From the NCBI RefSeq assembly GCF_024054565.1, contig NZ_JAMXLR010000077.1:271083-335082 (forward strand): DNA of 64,000 nt, written 5' to 3'. Shown here piece by piece: positions 18,569 to 27,369 of this stretch (position 1 is the first letter of the stretch; each line of letters opens with the position of its first letter). Source of the DNA: Aeoliella straminimaris. Its GTDB lineage: Bacteria; Planctomycetota; Planctomycetia; Pirellulales; Lacipirellulaceae. The position numbers were made by a program, and so were the translations under genes. Under the pieces are notes generated by a model that made no database searches, was not told the origin of the DNA, and saw nothing but the letters and a program-made list of their open reading frames with translations.

Positions 18569-19579
18569 CTACTGGATCGCCATATGCCACTTGTCGAAGC
18601 GGGCCAAAACCTGCTCTACCTGCTCGATACGCTCCTGGAGCGAGCCCCGCAGCGTGACGTACGGCCGCCGCAGTCGACGCAGTTCGCCCAGCACACGCCG
18701 CTGCATGGTGCCGCGATTTGCCTCAACCGAGCGATCGGCCGTGTCGTCGTAGGGGATGTCGTCGTCGCACAGCAGGCACAGGTCGTACCGCTGTGGGGTC
18801 TGGTCGGCCAGTTCGCGAAGCGCCGCGGCCGGCTGCCCATGGTAGTAACCCGCGAACACGGCCGTCGTCGAGGCGTCGGTATCCACGAAGAAATACTCGC
18901 GTGCCTGGCCTACCAGCTGTTCCTCGCGGTGGCGATGCCCCTCCGCTATTTCCACCAGCTGCTCAGGCGTCAATCGCCGCTCGTGCTGGTGGGTGTCCCA
19001 GTACTCGCGGCCGTACTCGGGCATCCACACCGTGTCGTACCGCTGGGCGAGCGCCTCGCACAATGTGGTCTTGCCGGTCGAGGGAGCGCCAACCAGCACT
19101 ACCCACGTGACCAGGTCGCGATACACCCATGGATCGACGAACTGACGAAAGCGGTAAGGCTCGTCGCGAATCTGTGTGGCCGAGATCGACACTTGCTGCC
19201 GCGCTTCGTCCACGCGACAGTCCTGGGCGCCGAGCGCGCGACTTACGTGGTCGCCATAGAACTCGCTGGAGTAGAAGTGCGTGATCGGTCGGCCCGCCAG
19301 GGTACGGAGGATGTACTGCTCATGCATCGCGCGAATCTCGGGTGTGTCGCCCACCTGCATTGGACCGTCCCAGCATTCGATCACTTCGACATCGGGATAC
19401 AGGTGGCGGATCCAATCGGCTCGCACACCTAAGGGCACGGAAGTGAACTCCGGCGCATCGTAGATCAGCACCACGAGCGAGTCGCATTCGGCGAGCGCCC
19501 GCTCGATCACGGATTGATGCCCGCGGTGCAGCGGTGCGAACTTACCCAGTGTGAGTCCCGTCGTCATGCGTTTGCTCAT
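18569..19579 (-). CDS. nadR: NadR-like bifunctional NMN adenylyltransferase / ribosylnicotinamide kinase
   Basis: 336 residues from the ATG at 19579 (a second ATG at 19567 is also possible). Residues 7-145 form a nucleotidyltransferase domain with LGKFAPLHRGH (HxGH at 18-21) and ISATQIR (132-138), which joins NMN and ATP to NAD. Residues 160 onward form a P-loop kinase domain with GAPSTGKT (164-171) that phosphorylates nicotinamide riboside. The DNA-binding N-terminal domain of enterobacterial NadR is absent, so this is the enzyme-only form. It overlaps the end of pnuC by about 38 bases on the same strand. The two genes form an NAD salvage unit: uptake of nicotinamide riboside, phosphorylation, then adenylation. 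Confidence 0.92.
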   Translation of the reverse strand: MSKRMTTGLTLGKFAPLHRGHQSVIERALAECDSLVVLIYDAPEFTSVPLGVRADWIRHLYPDVEVIECWDGPMQVGDTPEIRAMHEQYILRTLAGRPITHFYSSEFYGDHVSRALGAQDCRVDEARQQVSISATQIRDEPYRFRQFVDPWVYRDLVTWVVLVGAPSTGKTTLCEALAQRYDTVWMPEYGREYWDTHQHERRLTPEQLVEIAEGHRHREEQLVGQAREYFFVDTDASTTAVFAGYYHGQPAAALRELADQTPQRYDLCLLCDDDIPYDDTADRSVEANRGTMQRRVLGELRRLRRPYVTLRGSLQERIEQVEQVLARFDKWHMAIQ

Positions 19580-20144
19580 GGGCACGATCTTTCCGCCAAC
19601 TGGCCCGCCACGCGAAGAAACCGGCCGTTGCCATGCACAAGAACACGGCGTACAGCCCGGCGGTGAGCTGTAGGTCTTTCTGCAGGTATACGCCAATGGC
19701 CACCACATCCACGGCAATCCAGTACCACCACGATTCTAACCGCTTCTGGGCCAGCAGCCACTGGGCCACCAGACTGGTCACTGTGGTAAAGGCGTCGGGG
19801 TAGGGCAGTGAGGCGTCGGTGTAGTGGTGCATCACCCAACCCCATGCCGCCGTGCCCATCGCAACCACCAGCAAATACAGCAGGTTCGCCCGGTGCGAGA
19901 TCCGGGTAACGGGCAACTGATTCTCCCGCTCCCCGCCGGCCAGCCAATGCCACCAGCCATAGATTTGCAGCACCACGTACACCACCTGCAGGATGACGTC
20001 GGAATAGAGCTTGGCCGCCGCAAAAATGTAAATGTAAAGCACCACCTGCACCAACCCCGTCGGCCAGCACCAGATATTCTGCCGGATGGTGAGCCACACG
20101 CAAAACACGCCTAGCACAACGGCAATCGGTTCGAGGTAGGCCAT
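19542..20144 (-). CDS. pnuC: Nicotinamide riboside transporter PnuC
   Basis: 200 residues from the ATG at 20144; the open frame extends further upstream, but this start gives the normal PnuC length. It is an inner-membrane protein with about seven hydrophobic helices, beginning with LEPIAVVLGVFCVWLTIRQN and the conserved segment WCWPTGLVQVVLYIYIFAAA. The family motifs QIYGWWHWLAGG and, near the C-terminus, WWYWIAVDVVAIGVYL are present; the Trp residues contact the substrate in known structures. PnuC moves nicotinamide riboside by facilitated diffusion, trapped by phosphorylation, which the overlapping nadR product would carry out. The promoter should be in the 227-base gap shared with the divergent moxR gene. 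Confidence 0.93.
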   Translation of the reverse strand: MAYLEPIAVVLGVFCVWLTIRQNIWCWPTGLVQVVLYIYIFAAAKLYSDVILQVVYVVLQIYGWWHWLAGGERENQLPVTRISHRANLLYLLVVAMGTAAWGWVMHHYTDASLPYPDAFTTVTSLVAQWLLAQKRLESWWYWIAVDVVAIGVYLQKDLQLTAGLYAVFLCMATAGFFAWRASWRKDRAHEQTHDDGTHTG

Positions 20145-20371
20145 GGGTGTGGGCGAAGGCGTCGCCTGCTGGTTCGAGCGATCGGGGTGGTACGCCAGGA
20201 GTATACTGGGCCGAGCAGCGGGGGCACAGCAGCGCGGCAAGCAGCCAGCCTCGCGGGAGTTCCATTGATCCAAACGTCCAGGCACCTGGCCATCGCTGGG
20301 GAATTGTTTTCTCCCGAACTGCCGAATCGTTATGCTATGGGGAGACCATACAGCCACGGGAGCAGAGCAAC

Positions 20372-21373
20372 GTGAGTGAAAAAACGGGTGCGACAGTCGA
20401 TATCGGGGCGATCAGCCGGCGGATTATTGCCAACGTCGAGCAAGTGGTCGTCGGCAAGCGGCAGCAGATCATCAAGGTGCTGGTCGCCTGGTACTGCGAG
20501 GGCCACGTGCTGCTGGAAGACGTACCGGGCGTGGCCAAGACGGTGCTCGCACGGGCGTTTGCCGCCAGCATGGGCTGCACCTTCAAACGCCTGCAATGCA
20601 CGCCCGACCTGTTGCCCACCGACGTGACCGGTGGATCGGTGTTCAATCAGAAGAGCAGCGAGTTTCAATTCCGCCCGGGGCCGATCTTCGCGCAACTGGT
20701 GCTGGCGGACGAAATCAACCGCGCCACGCCGCGTACGCAAGCAGCGCTGCTCGAGGCGATGGCCGAGTCGTCCGTTACCATCGATGGCACCACGCACACG
20801 CTGACGCCTCCCTTCCTGCTGATCGCCACGCAGAACCCGGTCGACCACGAGGGCACGTTTCCATTGCCCGAAGCCCAGCTCGATCGCTTCCTGATCAAGC
20901 TTTCGCTCGGCTACCCGACGCGGGAGGAAGAATCGCAGATGCTCGATATGCTCAAGCGTCAGCATCCGCTTTCGTCGCTCAAGCCGGTGGCCACGGCCGA
21001 CCAGCTTGTCGCCTGCCAGCGGGCGATTCGCACCGTGCACGTGGACGAGAAGATTCGCAAGTACATTACCGACATTGTGCACGCCACGCGCGAGCACCAC
21101 GACCTGGCGCTCGGCGGCAGCCCGCGGGCGTCGATCGCTTTGTATCGCACGTCGCAGGCCATTGCCGCGGTCCGCGGTCGCAACTACGTCGAGCCCGACG
21201 ACGTCAAGCACATTTTGCCGTCGGTGCTGACGCATCGGTTGATCCTGAAACCCGAGAGCCGTTTGCAGAACGTAAAGATCGACGAGATCCTGGTCGACAT
21301 CCTCGACGAAACCGAGGTGCCAATGATCCAACCGCCGCGGCAGCGGGTCGCAGCCAGTGGCACCGGGGGGTAA
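20372..21373 (+). CDS. MoxR-family AAA+ ATPase
   Basis: 333 residues using a GTG start at 20372, with GGGAG upstream; this gives the standard length of the family. Walker A is the variant VPGVAKT (51-57, preceded by LLED), Walker B is LVLADE (109-114), followed by INRATPRTQAALLEAM and sensor 1 ATQNP. The C-terminal lid domain follows (GGSPRASIALYRTSQA, FVLTHRLI-like segment). MoxR ATPases act as chaperones for VWA-containing complexes; here the gene is followed after 6 bases by a DUF58 gene and then a DUF4129 gene, the usual cluster. The gene diverges from pnuC-nadR. Confidence 0.93.
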   Translation: MSEKTGATVDIGAISRRIIANVEQVVVGKRQQIIKVLVAWYCEGHVLLEDVPGVAKTVLARAFAASMGCTFKRLQCTPDLLPTDVTGGSVFNQKSSEFQFRPGPIFAQLVLADEINRATPRTQAALLEAMAESSVTIDGTTHTLTPPFLLIATQNPVDHEGTFPLPEAQLDRFLIKLSLGYPTREEESQMLDMLKRQHPLSSLKPVATADQLVACQRAIRTVHVDEKIRKYITDIVHATREHHDLALGGSPRASIALYRTSQAIAAVRGRNYVEPDDVKHILPSVLTHRLILKPESRLQNVKIDEILVDILDETEVPMIQPPRQRVAASGTGG

Positions 21374-21379
21374 GGTTCC

Positions 21380-22687
21380 ATGCGTTGGATCGTGGGAGCA
21401 CTCATTCTTTTGCTGGTGGCCGTCACGTTTCGGCTGGGGCTATTGGCGTACAGCATGTACGCGCTGCTGGCGACAATCGCGTTGAGCCGCTTCTTCGCCA
21501 ACCGCTGGTCGGGCGACCTGCAGGCCCAACGCCAGATGAATGCCACCCAGGTGGGCGTCGGGGCGAAGGTGGCCGTGGTGGTGCAGGTCGACAACCGTGG
21601 CAAGCTGCCGGTGCCCTGGATGCTGCTGGAGGACTTGCTGCCCCGCCGGGCTCTGATACACGTGCCCCCGCCCCTCGAAGTGACGGGCCAGCGCTTGCAG
21701 CTCGTCTCGTTTCGCAGCCAGGGCAAGAAAACCATCATGTACCAGATGAAGTGCCATCGGCGGGGCTACTACCAGATCGGCCCGCTGATTGCCGAGACGG
21801 GCGACGTGTTCGGCCTGTATCGCCGATATCGCGTGCTCAGCGAGCCGAGCTTTCTGACCGTGCTGCCCGAAGTGGTGCCGCTCACGGGATTCGACATCGC
21901 CTCGCGGCGGCCGATCGGCGAGGTGCTGATGTCGTACCAGTTGTTCGAGGACCCCACCCGCATTCGTGGTGTTCGCGAGTATCAGGCTGGCGACCCGTTC
22001 AATCGTATCCACTGGAAAGCCACCGCCAGCACCGGCACGCTGCACAGCAAGGTGTACGAACCATCGACCGTGGCTGGCGTGACAATGTTGCTCGACTTTC
22101 ATAAGGACGGTTACGATCGGGCCGACGAACCAGTGCGGTCGGAGCTGGCGGTGACGGCCGCCGCCTCGATTGCCGGAGCCGTGTGCGAGATGGGGCAGCA
22201 GATCGGACTGTTTACCAATGGCCGCGACGCCGCCGATCGGATTCGTACCGAGGGTTGGACCCACCAGCAATTGCACTCGCGCCGCGAAGCCCAGGCGGCC
22301 GGCATGCGCGATCGCAGCGATCGGCTCCGCCCGGTGGTGGTGCCGACCGAGCGTGGCGACGTGCAGTTGATCCGCATTCTCGAAACACTGGCCCGTGTCG
22401 AAAAGACCGACGGCCTGACGTTTCCGCAACTGGTGCAGGAGTCGGCGGCACGCATGCCGCAAAGCGCCACCGTGGTGGCGATGCTGTCGATGGTCACCCC
22501 GCAGCATGCCATTGCCCTCAGCAATTTGCAGAACCGCGGCTTTGCGGTCACGGCCATTGTCAACGTGTTCGAAGAGCATCGGTTCGCGGAACTTGCCGGC
22601 CCGCTGGTTGCCGAAGGCATCGAGGTCCGCCAGCTAAAGGATCGCGCCGCGATACCCGACCTCTGTAACAACTGCATGGTGCATTGA
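21380..22687 (+). CDS. DUF58 membrane protein (VWA-like)
   Basis: 435 residues. Two N-terminal hydrophobic helices (VGALILLLVAVTFRLGLLA, YSMYALLATIALS) anchor it, followed by a beta-sandwich with VVVQVDNRGKLPVPWMLLED and GYYQIGPL..TGDVFGL, and then the DUF58 signature (GVREYQAGDPFNRIHWKATA, residues about 195-215). The C-terminal part is a VWA-like fold (TMLLDFHKDG). Proteins of this type are clients of MoxR ATPases. The gene begins 6 bases after moxR and its TGA overlaps the ATG of the next gene by one base, so the three are translationally coupled. Confidence 0.9.
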   Translation: MRWIVGALILLLVAVTFRLGLLAYSMYALLATIALSRFFANRWSGDLQAQRQMNATQVGVGAKVAVVVQVDNRGKLPVPWMLLEDLLPRRALIHVPPPLEVTGQRLQLVSFRSQGKKTIMYQMKCHRRGYYQIGPLIAETGDVFGLYRRYRVLSEPSFLTVLPEVVPLTGFDIASRRPIGEVLMSYQLFEDPTRIRGVREYQAGDPFNRIHWKATASTGTLHSKVYEPSTVAGVTMLLDFHKDGYDRADEPVRSELAVTAAASIAGAVCEMGQQIGLFTNGRDAADRIRTEGWTHQQLHSRREAQAAGMRDRSDRLRPVVVPTERGDVQLIRILETLARVEKTDGLTFPQLVQESAARMPQSATVVAMLSMVTPQHAIALSNLQNRGFAVTAIVNVFEEHRFAELAGPLVAEGIEVRQLKDRAAIPDLCNNCMVH

Positions 22688-24600
22688 TGGCGAAGCGACT
22701 GTTCATGACGAGCGCCGATTACCTGGCCATTGCGGTCAGTCCCGCGCTGATCATGTTGCTGGTCGGCAGCCTGGTGTTTTTCTTGCTCGAAGTGCTGTAC
22801 GTCGGCGAGTATCAGGCAAGGCTGAACTACGTATTCGCGTTGTTCGTGTTCGCCACGGTGCTGGTGGCGCGGATCTCCATCGAGATGGGCTCCGAACGGG
22901 CTGCGATGTACAGCGTACCACTCGCCTTGGCCACGTTTGTGGTACTGCAAAAGTTTGTCGAACACCCCAGTGTGTTCAGCCCGCTGATCAACATCGTGCT
23001 GATCGCCGTGGTGTGGTGGTGCGCCCACAAGCTGACGTGGGACTGCACCGTGATCGACGACAGTCAGGACGCCTCGGGCGAGGGGCTGATGCAGTTGGTG
23101 GGGGTGGACGATGCCGAAGTCCCGCAGCAGGGCGGCGCTCGGCAAGCCAACCAGTTGCTGCCCGATGGCGAGCCACCCAGCTTCTGGCAGCAGTTGTTCT
23201 CCATGGAGACAGGGCCGCACGCGCCGGGACTGTGGGTGTTGTACTTCTCGTTGGCCGCGCTGCCCATCTTTGGCATCGGGCAGGGGTTCATCCCCTCGTC
23301 CGATACGGCCGGCCGGCGGTACGCGTTCCTGCTGCTGTTTGTTTACGTGGCCTCCGGACTGCTGCTGCTGGTGACCACCAGCTTCCTGGGTTTTCGCCGG
23401 TACTTGCGTCAGCGGGGTGTCGACATGCCCAACCCGATGGCCGCCACCTGGGTAGGTGTGGGGGGCGTGCTGACGGCCATTGTGCTGGTGATCGCCATGT
23501 TGCTGCCCCGCCCCAACGCCGAGTTTGCCGTGGCCCAACCGCCGTGGCAAGCGAGTTCGCCCGATGGACTGTCGTCGTCGCGTTACGGGCGAGGTAGCGA
23601 CGGGGCCGAGGACAACCAGCAGTCTTCTCAGGCGGTTACCAAAGAGGACGAGGACGCACCCACTGGCAACCAGACGAGTCCCGACGCCGAGAATCGACCA
23701 CCGGGCGAAGCCTCCAAGGACGGTAAGCAGACGAGTGATTCGGGCGCACAAGGCGAACAAAGCCAATCGTCGGGCTCCAACCAACAGTCCTCGGACACCG
23801 GTGGAGATTCTTCCGCCGACGCGTCGCAGGGCGAGCAGCAAAATCAATCGGGCGACGAGGTGGGTAGTTCTGCGAGCGATCGCGAATCGGCCCAGCAAGG
23901 TGGAGAGCGCAACAGCAGCGATTCGACATCGGCCGAGCGTGAAGAGGGCACCGGCAACGATGCCCAATCGCAGTCGGGCGAGCCTAACGAGCAGCAGAGC
24001 GTGCAGCCACCAGAGCACTCGGGCGGTTCGAAAACCAACGTGGTGCAGGCCTTGCAGAGCGTGGTGGGCGGCATCACCGGGTTGATCAAGTGGCTGTTCT
24101 ACCTGGTGCTAGCTCTGGTATTCGTGTACCTGCTGTGGAAGTATCGCCACGAGCTGCTGGCAGCCGCCCGCGACATCTGGCGCGACCTCAAGGCGCTGCT
24201 CGCCCGACTGATGGGGCGCGAGGTGGCCGACACGCCGCCGTCCGAATCAGAAGCTTCGTCGCCGCTTCAGCCCCGCAGGCGTTTTCGTGATTTCCAGAAC
24301 CCCTTCATGACGGGCGCCTATCAAAAGGTGCCGGCCGCCGAGTTGGTGCGGTACACGTTCGACGCCCTGGAAGCATGGTCGGCCGATCGAGGTCGTCCCC
24401 GCCGCACCGACCAGACACCGCTGGAGTTCGTCGAAGCGGTGAGCGACGACACCAGCGAGATGTACCAACCGATGCGCAACCTCTGCCACTTATACGGCCG
24501 CGTCGCCTACGGCGGCGGGCGCGTCACGACGAAGGACCAGGAGGTACTGCGCGAGATATGGCAGCAGATGGAAGGATCGTCGGCACTGTCGGTGAGGTAA
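22687..24600 (+). CDS. Multi-pass membrane protein with C-terminal DUF4129 domain
   Basis: 637 residues from the ATG that overlaps the DUF58 stop codon (TGATG). The N-terminal half has several hydrophobic helices (YLAIAVSPALIMLLVGSLVFFLLEV, VLYFSLAALPIFGIGQGFI, LLLFVYVASGLLLLVTTSFL, WVGVGGVLTAIVLVIAMLL). A long Ser/Gln/Asp-rich low-complexity linker of about 150 residues follows, then one more helix (WLFYLVLALVFVYLLWKYR) and a cytoplasmic DUF4129 domain (ELVRYTFDALEAWSADRGRP, TPLEFVEAV, LCHLYGRVAYGGG). Such proteins usually end the moxR-DUF58 cluster; the transglutaminase domain often fused or adjacent in other bacteria is not seen here. Role unknown, probably in envelope maintenance. Confidence 0.88.
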   Translation: MAKRLFMTSADYLAIAVSPALIMLLVGSLVFFLLEVLYVGEYQARLNYVFALFVFATVLVARISIEMGSERAAMYSVPLALATFVVLQKFVEHPSVFSPLINIVLIAVVWWCAHKLTWDCTVIDDSQDASGEGLMQLVGVDDAEVPQQGGARQANQLLPDGEPPSFWQQLFSMETGPHAPGLWVLYFSLAALPIFGIGQGFIPSSDTAGRRYAFLLLFVYVASGLLLLVTTSFLGFRRYLRQRGVDMPNPMAATWVGVGGVLTAIVLVIAMLLPRPNAEFAVAQPPWQASSPDGLSSSRYGRGSDGAEDNQQSSQAVTKEDEDAPTGNQTSPDAENRPPGEASKDGKQTSDSGAQGEQSQSSGSNQQSSDTGGDSSADASQGEQQNQSGDEVGSSASDRESAQQGGERNSSDSTSAEREEGTGNDAQSQSGEPNEQQSVQPPEHSGGSKTNVVQALQSVVGGITGLIKWLFYLVLALVFVYLLWKYRHELLAAARDIWRDLKALLARLMGREVADTPPSESEASSPLQPRRRFRDFQNPFMTGAYQKVPAAELVRYTFDALEAWSADRGRPRRTDQTPLEFVEAVSDDTSEMYQPMRNLCHLYGRVAYGGGRVTTKDQEVLREIWQQMEGSSALSVR

Positions 24601-24603
24601 GAG

Positions 24604-24628
24604 GTAGCTACGCCCGCCAGAGCATGGA
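24604..24628 (+). repeat. REP-like element family A, copy 1
   Basis: It starts with GTAGCTAC, then an imperfect stem (ACGCCC / GAGCAT) around the loop GCCA and ends in GGA. It lies just beyond the 3' end of the RAYT gene. The stem is degenerate in this copy. Confidence 0.7.
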
Positions 24629-24636
24629 GAAGAGTT

Positions 24637-24661
24637 GTAGCTACGCTCGCCAGAGCGTGGA
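24637..24661 (+). repeat. REP-like element family A, copy 2
   Basis: GTAGCTAC head, perfect 6-bp stem ACGCTC / GAGCGT, loop GCCA, GGA end. It is arranged in tandem with copy 1, 8 bases apart. The GTAG head next to a short hairpin is the known layout of REP elements mobilised by RAYT proteins. Confidence 0.8.
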
Positions 24662-24674
24662 TCGATCGCGGGAA

Positions 24675-25274
24675 TCAATGAATTTCTTCGTCGCAGGGGC
24701 GAAATAGCCCAGCTTTGCGAAGAAAGGAGCAGGTTCGCCAGAACCGCGGCCAAAAATCCAATTGCCATAGGTCCAGTTCTGGATAGCCCGGTATCAGACA
24801 GCCTGTGTATTTGTAATCGCGGTACCTGTCTGCAGGTACCAGGCCTCTTCGTTCGGGGTTTCTTGCGATGTAATCGACGAGATTCTCAAACGCTGTTTCT
24901 TGCCGTTCGTCATCTTGAAGCACATGGTCGTGCGGCTGATGTTGAAACTCGAACCCTAACTTGGAAAGTGGTACGGCGAGTTGCTTACGGAAGTACCTAG
25001 TAGCTTTCAACTGGTCGCTGCGATCGTCAATGCCGATCCAAATCATGTGCAAGTGATCCGGCATCAGGCAATAGATAGGACACGCAATAGCGTATCGAAA
25101 GGCCGTGTGAGTCAAGAGTTCACGAAACTTGTAGTTAAAGGCTGGAATGAGCCAACCGGTTCGGCGGTCTCGAATCGTCATAGTCCAGTGGACATACGAC
25201 GGGCCACGATAGGCGCTCTGTTCCAGCCGTGGCAAGTGACGCTTTTCATCCGACGGCATTGTGGTCCCCGGCAA
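24675..25274 (-). CDS. REP-associated tyrosine transposase (RAYT, Y1/IS200-like)
   Basis: 199 residues (an ATG five codons further in is an alternative start). It belongs to the Y1 single-strand transposase superfamily: YCLMPDHLHMIW contains the histidine pair of the HUH-type metal site (His74-Leu-His76), and FENLVDYIARNPERRGLV carries the likely nucleophile Tyr135. Length and the PERRGLV motif fit the domesticated RAYT branch rather than mobile IS200/IS605. RAYT enzymes cut and move REP hairpins headed by GTAG. Here two such hairpins lie after the gene and one lies before it in the opposite orientation, so enzyme and substrate are found together. No resolvase or accessory gene is nearby. Confidence 0.9.
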   Translation of the reverse strand: MPGTTMPSDEKRHLPRLEQSAYRGPSYVHWTMTIRDRRTGWLIPAFNYKFRELLTHTAFRYAIACPIYCLMPDHLHMIWIGIDDRSDQLKATRYFRKQLAVPLSKLGFEFQHQPHDHVLQDDERQETAFENLVDYIARNPERRGLVPADRYRDYKYTGCLIPGYPELDLWQLDFWPRFWRTCSFLRKAGLFRPCDEEIH

Positions 25275-25290
25275 TCGAAGTGGGAATTGG

Positions 25291-25311
25291 CTGCGCTGGC
25301 CAGAGCGTGGA
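25291..25311 (+). repeat. REP-like element family A, degenerate copy
   Basis: The segment CTGCGCTGGCCAGAGCGTGGA keeps the loop GCCA, the right stem arm GAGCGT and the GGA end, but has lost the GTAG head and part of the left arm. It sits just upstream of the RAYT start codon. Confidence 0.5.
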
Positions 25312-25368
25312 TGGCCCCACTATGGTGAGGTGTTATCGCTATTGCAAAAATATTCTCGGGATTAGTCC

Positions 25369-25393
25369 TCCACCGTCTGGCGACGGTAGCTAC
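25369..25393 (-). repeat. REP-like element family A, inverted copy
   Basis: Read on the minus strand: GTAGCTAC, stem ACCGTC / GACGGT, loop GCCA (as GCCA between arms), then GGA. Relative to the plus-strand copies the orientation is reversed, so the RAYT gene lies between inverted REP elements. The stem differs from copy 2 at paired positions in a compensatory way. Confidence 0.8.
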
Positions 25394-25539
25394 ATCCAAT
25401 TCTCGGTTAATCGTTTCTCACGTGGTAGGAATTTTACACCCGCTGTGAGACAATCTGCTGGGTATGCGCGGATGCTTTCGGCGTGCTGCCTGTAATTCCC
25501 CGTCCACGGAATGCTGACCCCTTACTGTGTTTTGTCCCC

Positions 25540-25706
25540 ACTGCGGTTAACCCATGGGGACAATGCCCCGTGTTTTGTCCCCTCCCCCTAATGGAAACCT
25601 CGAAAAAACAAGCCCCTTCGCCATTCGAGAGGGGCCCAAAACACCTGGAGTTTTGGGCCCACGGATGTTCATCCCCAGAGCTGGCCCAAAAAGCGGTTTT
25701 GGGCCA
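25540..25706. repeat. TTTTGGGCCC hairpin repeat, locus 1
   Basis: Two strong hairpins lie in tandem: GGGCCCAAAAC (25632-25642) pairs with 25650-25660, and TGGCCCAAAA (25682-25691) pairs with 25697-25706. A block CCCCTCCCCC preceded by GTTTTGT (25572-25588) is the reverse complement of a block at 63050-63066. Related sequences occur at 43.36-43.49 kb and 62.94-63.07 kb. No gene lies here; function is unknown. Confidence 0.7.
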
Positions 25707-25843
25707 ACCTGTCGTCGACCAGAGAAATGTGGCAAAACTCTTTGGACTCGTCAGGCGAACCCTGACGCGGCAAGCCATGTCGAAGCGGTTGTGATTATTG
25801 ATTTCAAAACGGCCCTAGCCCCCAGCCCCTGCCACCCCTCCCC

Positions 25844-27109
25844 ATGCTTCACATCGTTTACCGCCGTTACCGTGCCGCGTTCGAAGGGTTGCCCTTCGAA
25901 CTGTGGGTAATGGCGCTGATGATGTTGGTGAATCGTGCCGGGGCGATGGTGCTGGCGTACCTGACGCTCTATCTGACCAGCGAGGTCGGCATGACCGAGG
26001 CGTCGGCCGGGCGAATGATCAGCGTGTTTGGCGCGGGGTCGATCGTGGGCTCCTACTTCGGGGGGCGGCTGGTCGATCGAGTGGGCGCGATTCGCGTGCA
26101 GACGTTGTGCCTGCTGGCCGCGGTGCCGGGGTACTTTCTGCTGCCGGTGTGGCACAACTCGTGGGCGATTACGCTGAATATCTTCCTGTTGAGTCTGGCG
26201 ACCGAAGCAGTGCGGCCGGCGAACGCCGCGGTGATCACCAAGGTCACTCCGCCCGAGGATCGTGCGCGGGGATTCGCCCTGCAGCGCCTGGCGGCCAACC
26301 TGGGATTCGCCTGTGGTGGTGCGATCGGTGGTGTGCTGGCGGAGTTTGACTTCCGGCTGTTGTTCTACGTCGACGGAGGAACCACCTTCGCCGCGGCATG
26401 CATCCTGCTGTACTACTTTCGGCTGCGCCGTTTGCCGGGAGAATCATCAGGGGCCAGCTTGGCGGTGAACAACAGTCCCATGAGCGACAGGCCGTTCATG
26501 CTGTTTATGGGGTTGTTTATGCTATCGACGCTGGTGTTCTTTCAGTTCATCTCGACTTACACGTTGTACTTGAAAGACCACTATGCCCTGAAGGAATGGC
26601 AGATCGGATCGCTGTTCGCCGTGAACACGCTGGTGATCGTAGCGGTGGAGATGGTGCTGATCGACTACGTGAAGCGTTGGCCGCTGCTGCGGACCGTGGG
26701 CTGGGGATGCTTCCTCAGTTGCCTGGGGTTCGGGCTGCTGCCGTTCGGACACTCGTATGCATTTGCCGTGTTGGCGATCCTGGTGATGACCGTGGGCGAG
26801 ATGCTATCGATGCCGCTCGCCGCCGGGTACGTGGCGAATCGCGCGCCCGAGGGTGGCGAAGGTCGCTACATGGGCTGGTGGGTGATGAGCATCGCGCTGG
26901 CGTTTGTGTTCGGCCCGATGATCGGGGCGGCCGTCTATCAGGTCGATCCCGATCAGGTGTGGTACATCGCCCTGGCGGTGGCCTTTACGGTGCTGGTGGG
27001 ATATCACCTGCTGCCCGAGGCGGACAAGCCAGACGACAAGTCGCTGGCCACCGAGGAAGCGCTCGCGCCGACCGAGCCGGCCGACCTGATCGCCGAGTCG
27101 GCAAGTTGA
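25844..27109 (+). CDS. MFS transporter (drug-efflux-like)
   Basis: 421 residues with about twelve hydrophobic helices, split by a cytoplasmic loop near residues 200-215. The N-terminal half has the motif-A-like GSYFGGRLVDRVGAIRVQ between helices 2 and 3, typical of major facilitator superfamily exporters, and PANAAVITKVTPPEDRARGFALQRLAANLGFACGG, typical of the MDR-type DHA1 branch. It probably exports a small molecule by proton antiport; the substrate cannot be read from sequence. The gene stands alone and is followed at about 260 bases by a strong terminator. The start was chosen as the first ATG upstream of the first helix; no clear ribosome-binding site is seen. Confidence 0.88.
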   Translation: MLHIVYRRYRAAFEGLPFELWVMALMMLVNRAGAMVLAYLTLYLTSEVGMTEASAGRMISVFGAGSIVGSYFGGRLVDRVGAIRVQTLCLLAAVPGYFLLPVWHNSWAITLNIFLLSLATEAVRPANAAVITKVTPPEDRARGFALQRLAANLGFACGGAIGGVLAEFDFRLLFYVDGGTTFAAACILLYYFRLRRLPGESSGASLAVNNSPMSDRPFMLFMGLFMLSTLVFFQFISTYTLYLKDHYALKEWQIGSLFAVNTLVIVAVEMVLIDYVKRWPLLRTVGWGCFLSCLGFGLLPFGHSYAFAVLAILVMTVGEMLSMPLAAGYVANRAPEGGEGRYMGWWVMSIALAFVFGPMIGAAVYQVDPDQVWYIALAVAFTVLVGYHLLPEADKPDDKSLATEEALAPTEPADLIAESAS

Positions 27110-27369
27110 GTTCGCGGAAACCGAGAGACGGCGGGACGCATGCGGCCGGCACCCACTTCCCCCTCCGCAGTGGGTGGGGTGGGGGCGTGCCGCTAGCATT
27201 TCCAGGGAGATTTCCTGCGGCGAGATTAGAACCAGCCGCTGTATTGCGTTTAGAACCGACAGTCAGAACAATCGGCCGATTCGATTAAAGAGGTGCCACG
27301 CGCCGTTCCGATATCTTCACTAGGATGATACGGGAGGGCGAAACACAGCTGTGTTTTGCTTCAGGATAG

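Noticed and set aside
22111..24018. 635-codon minus-strand frame across the DUF58/DUF4129 genes
   Set aside because: Antisense to conserved genes; Leu/Arg- and His/Gln-rich composition is what the codon bias produces.
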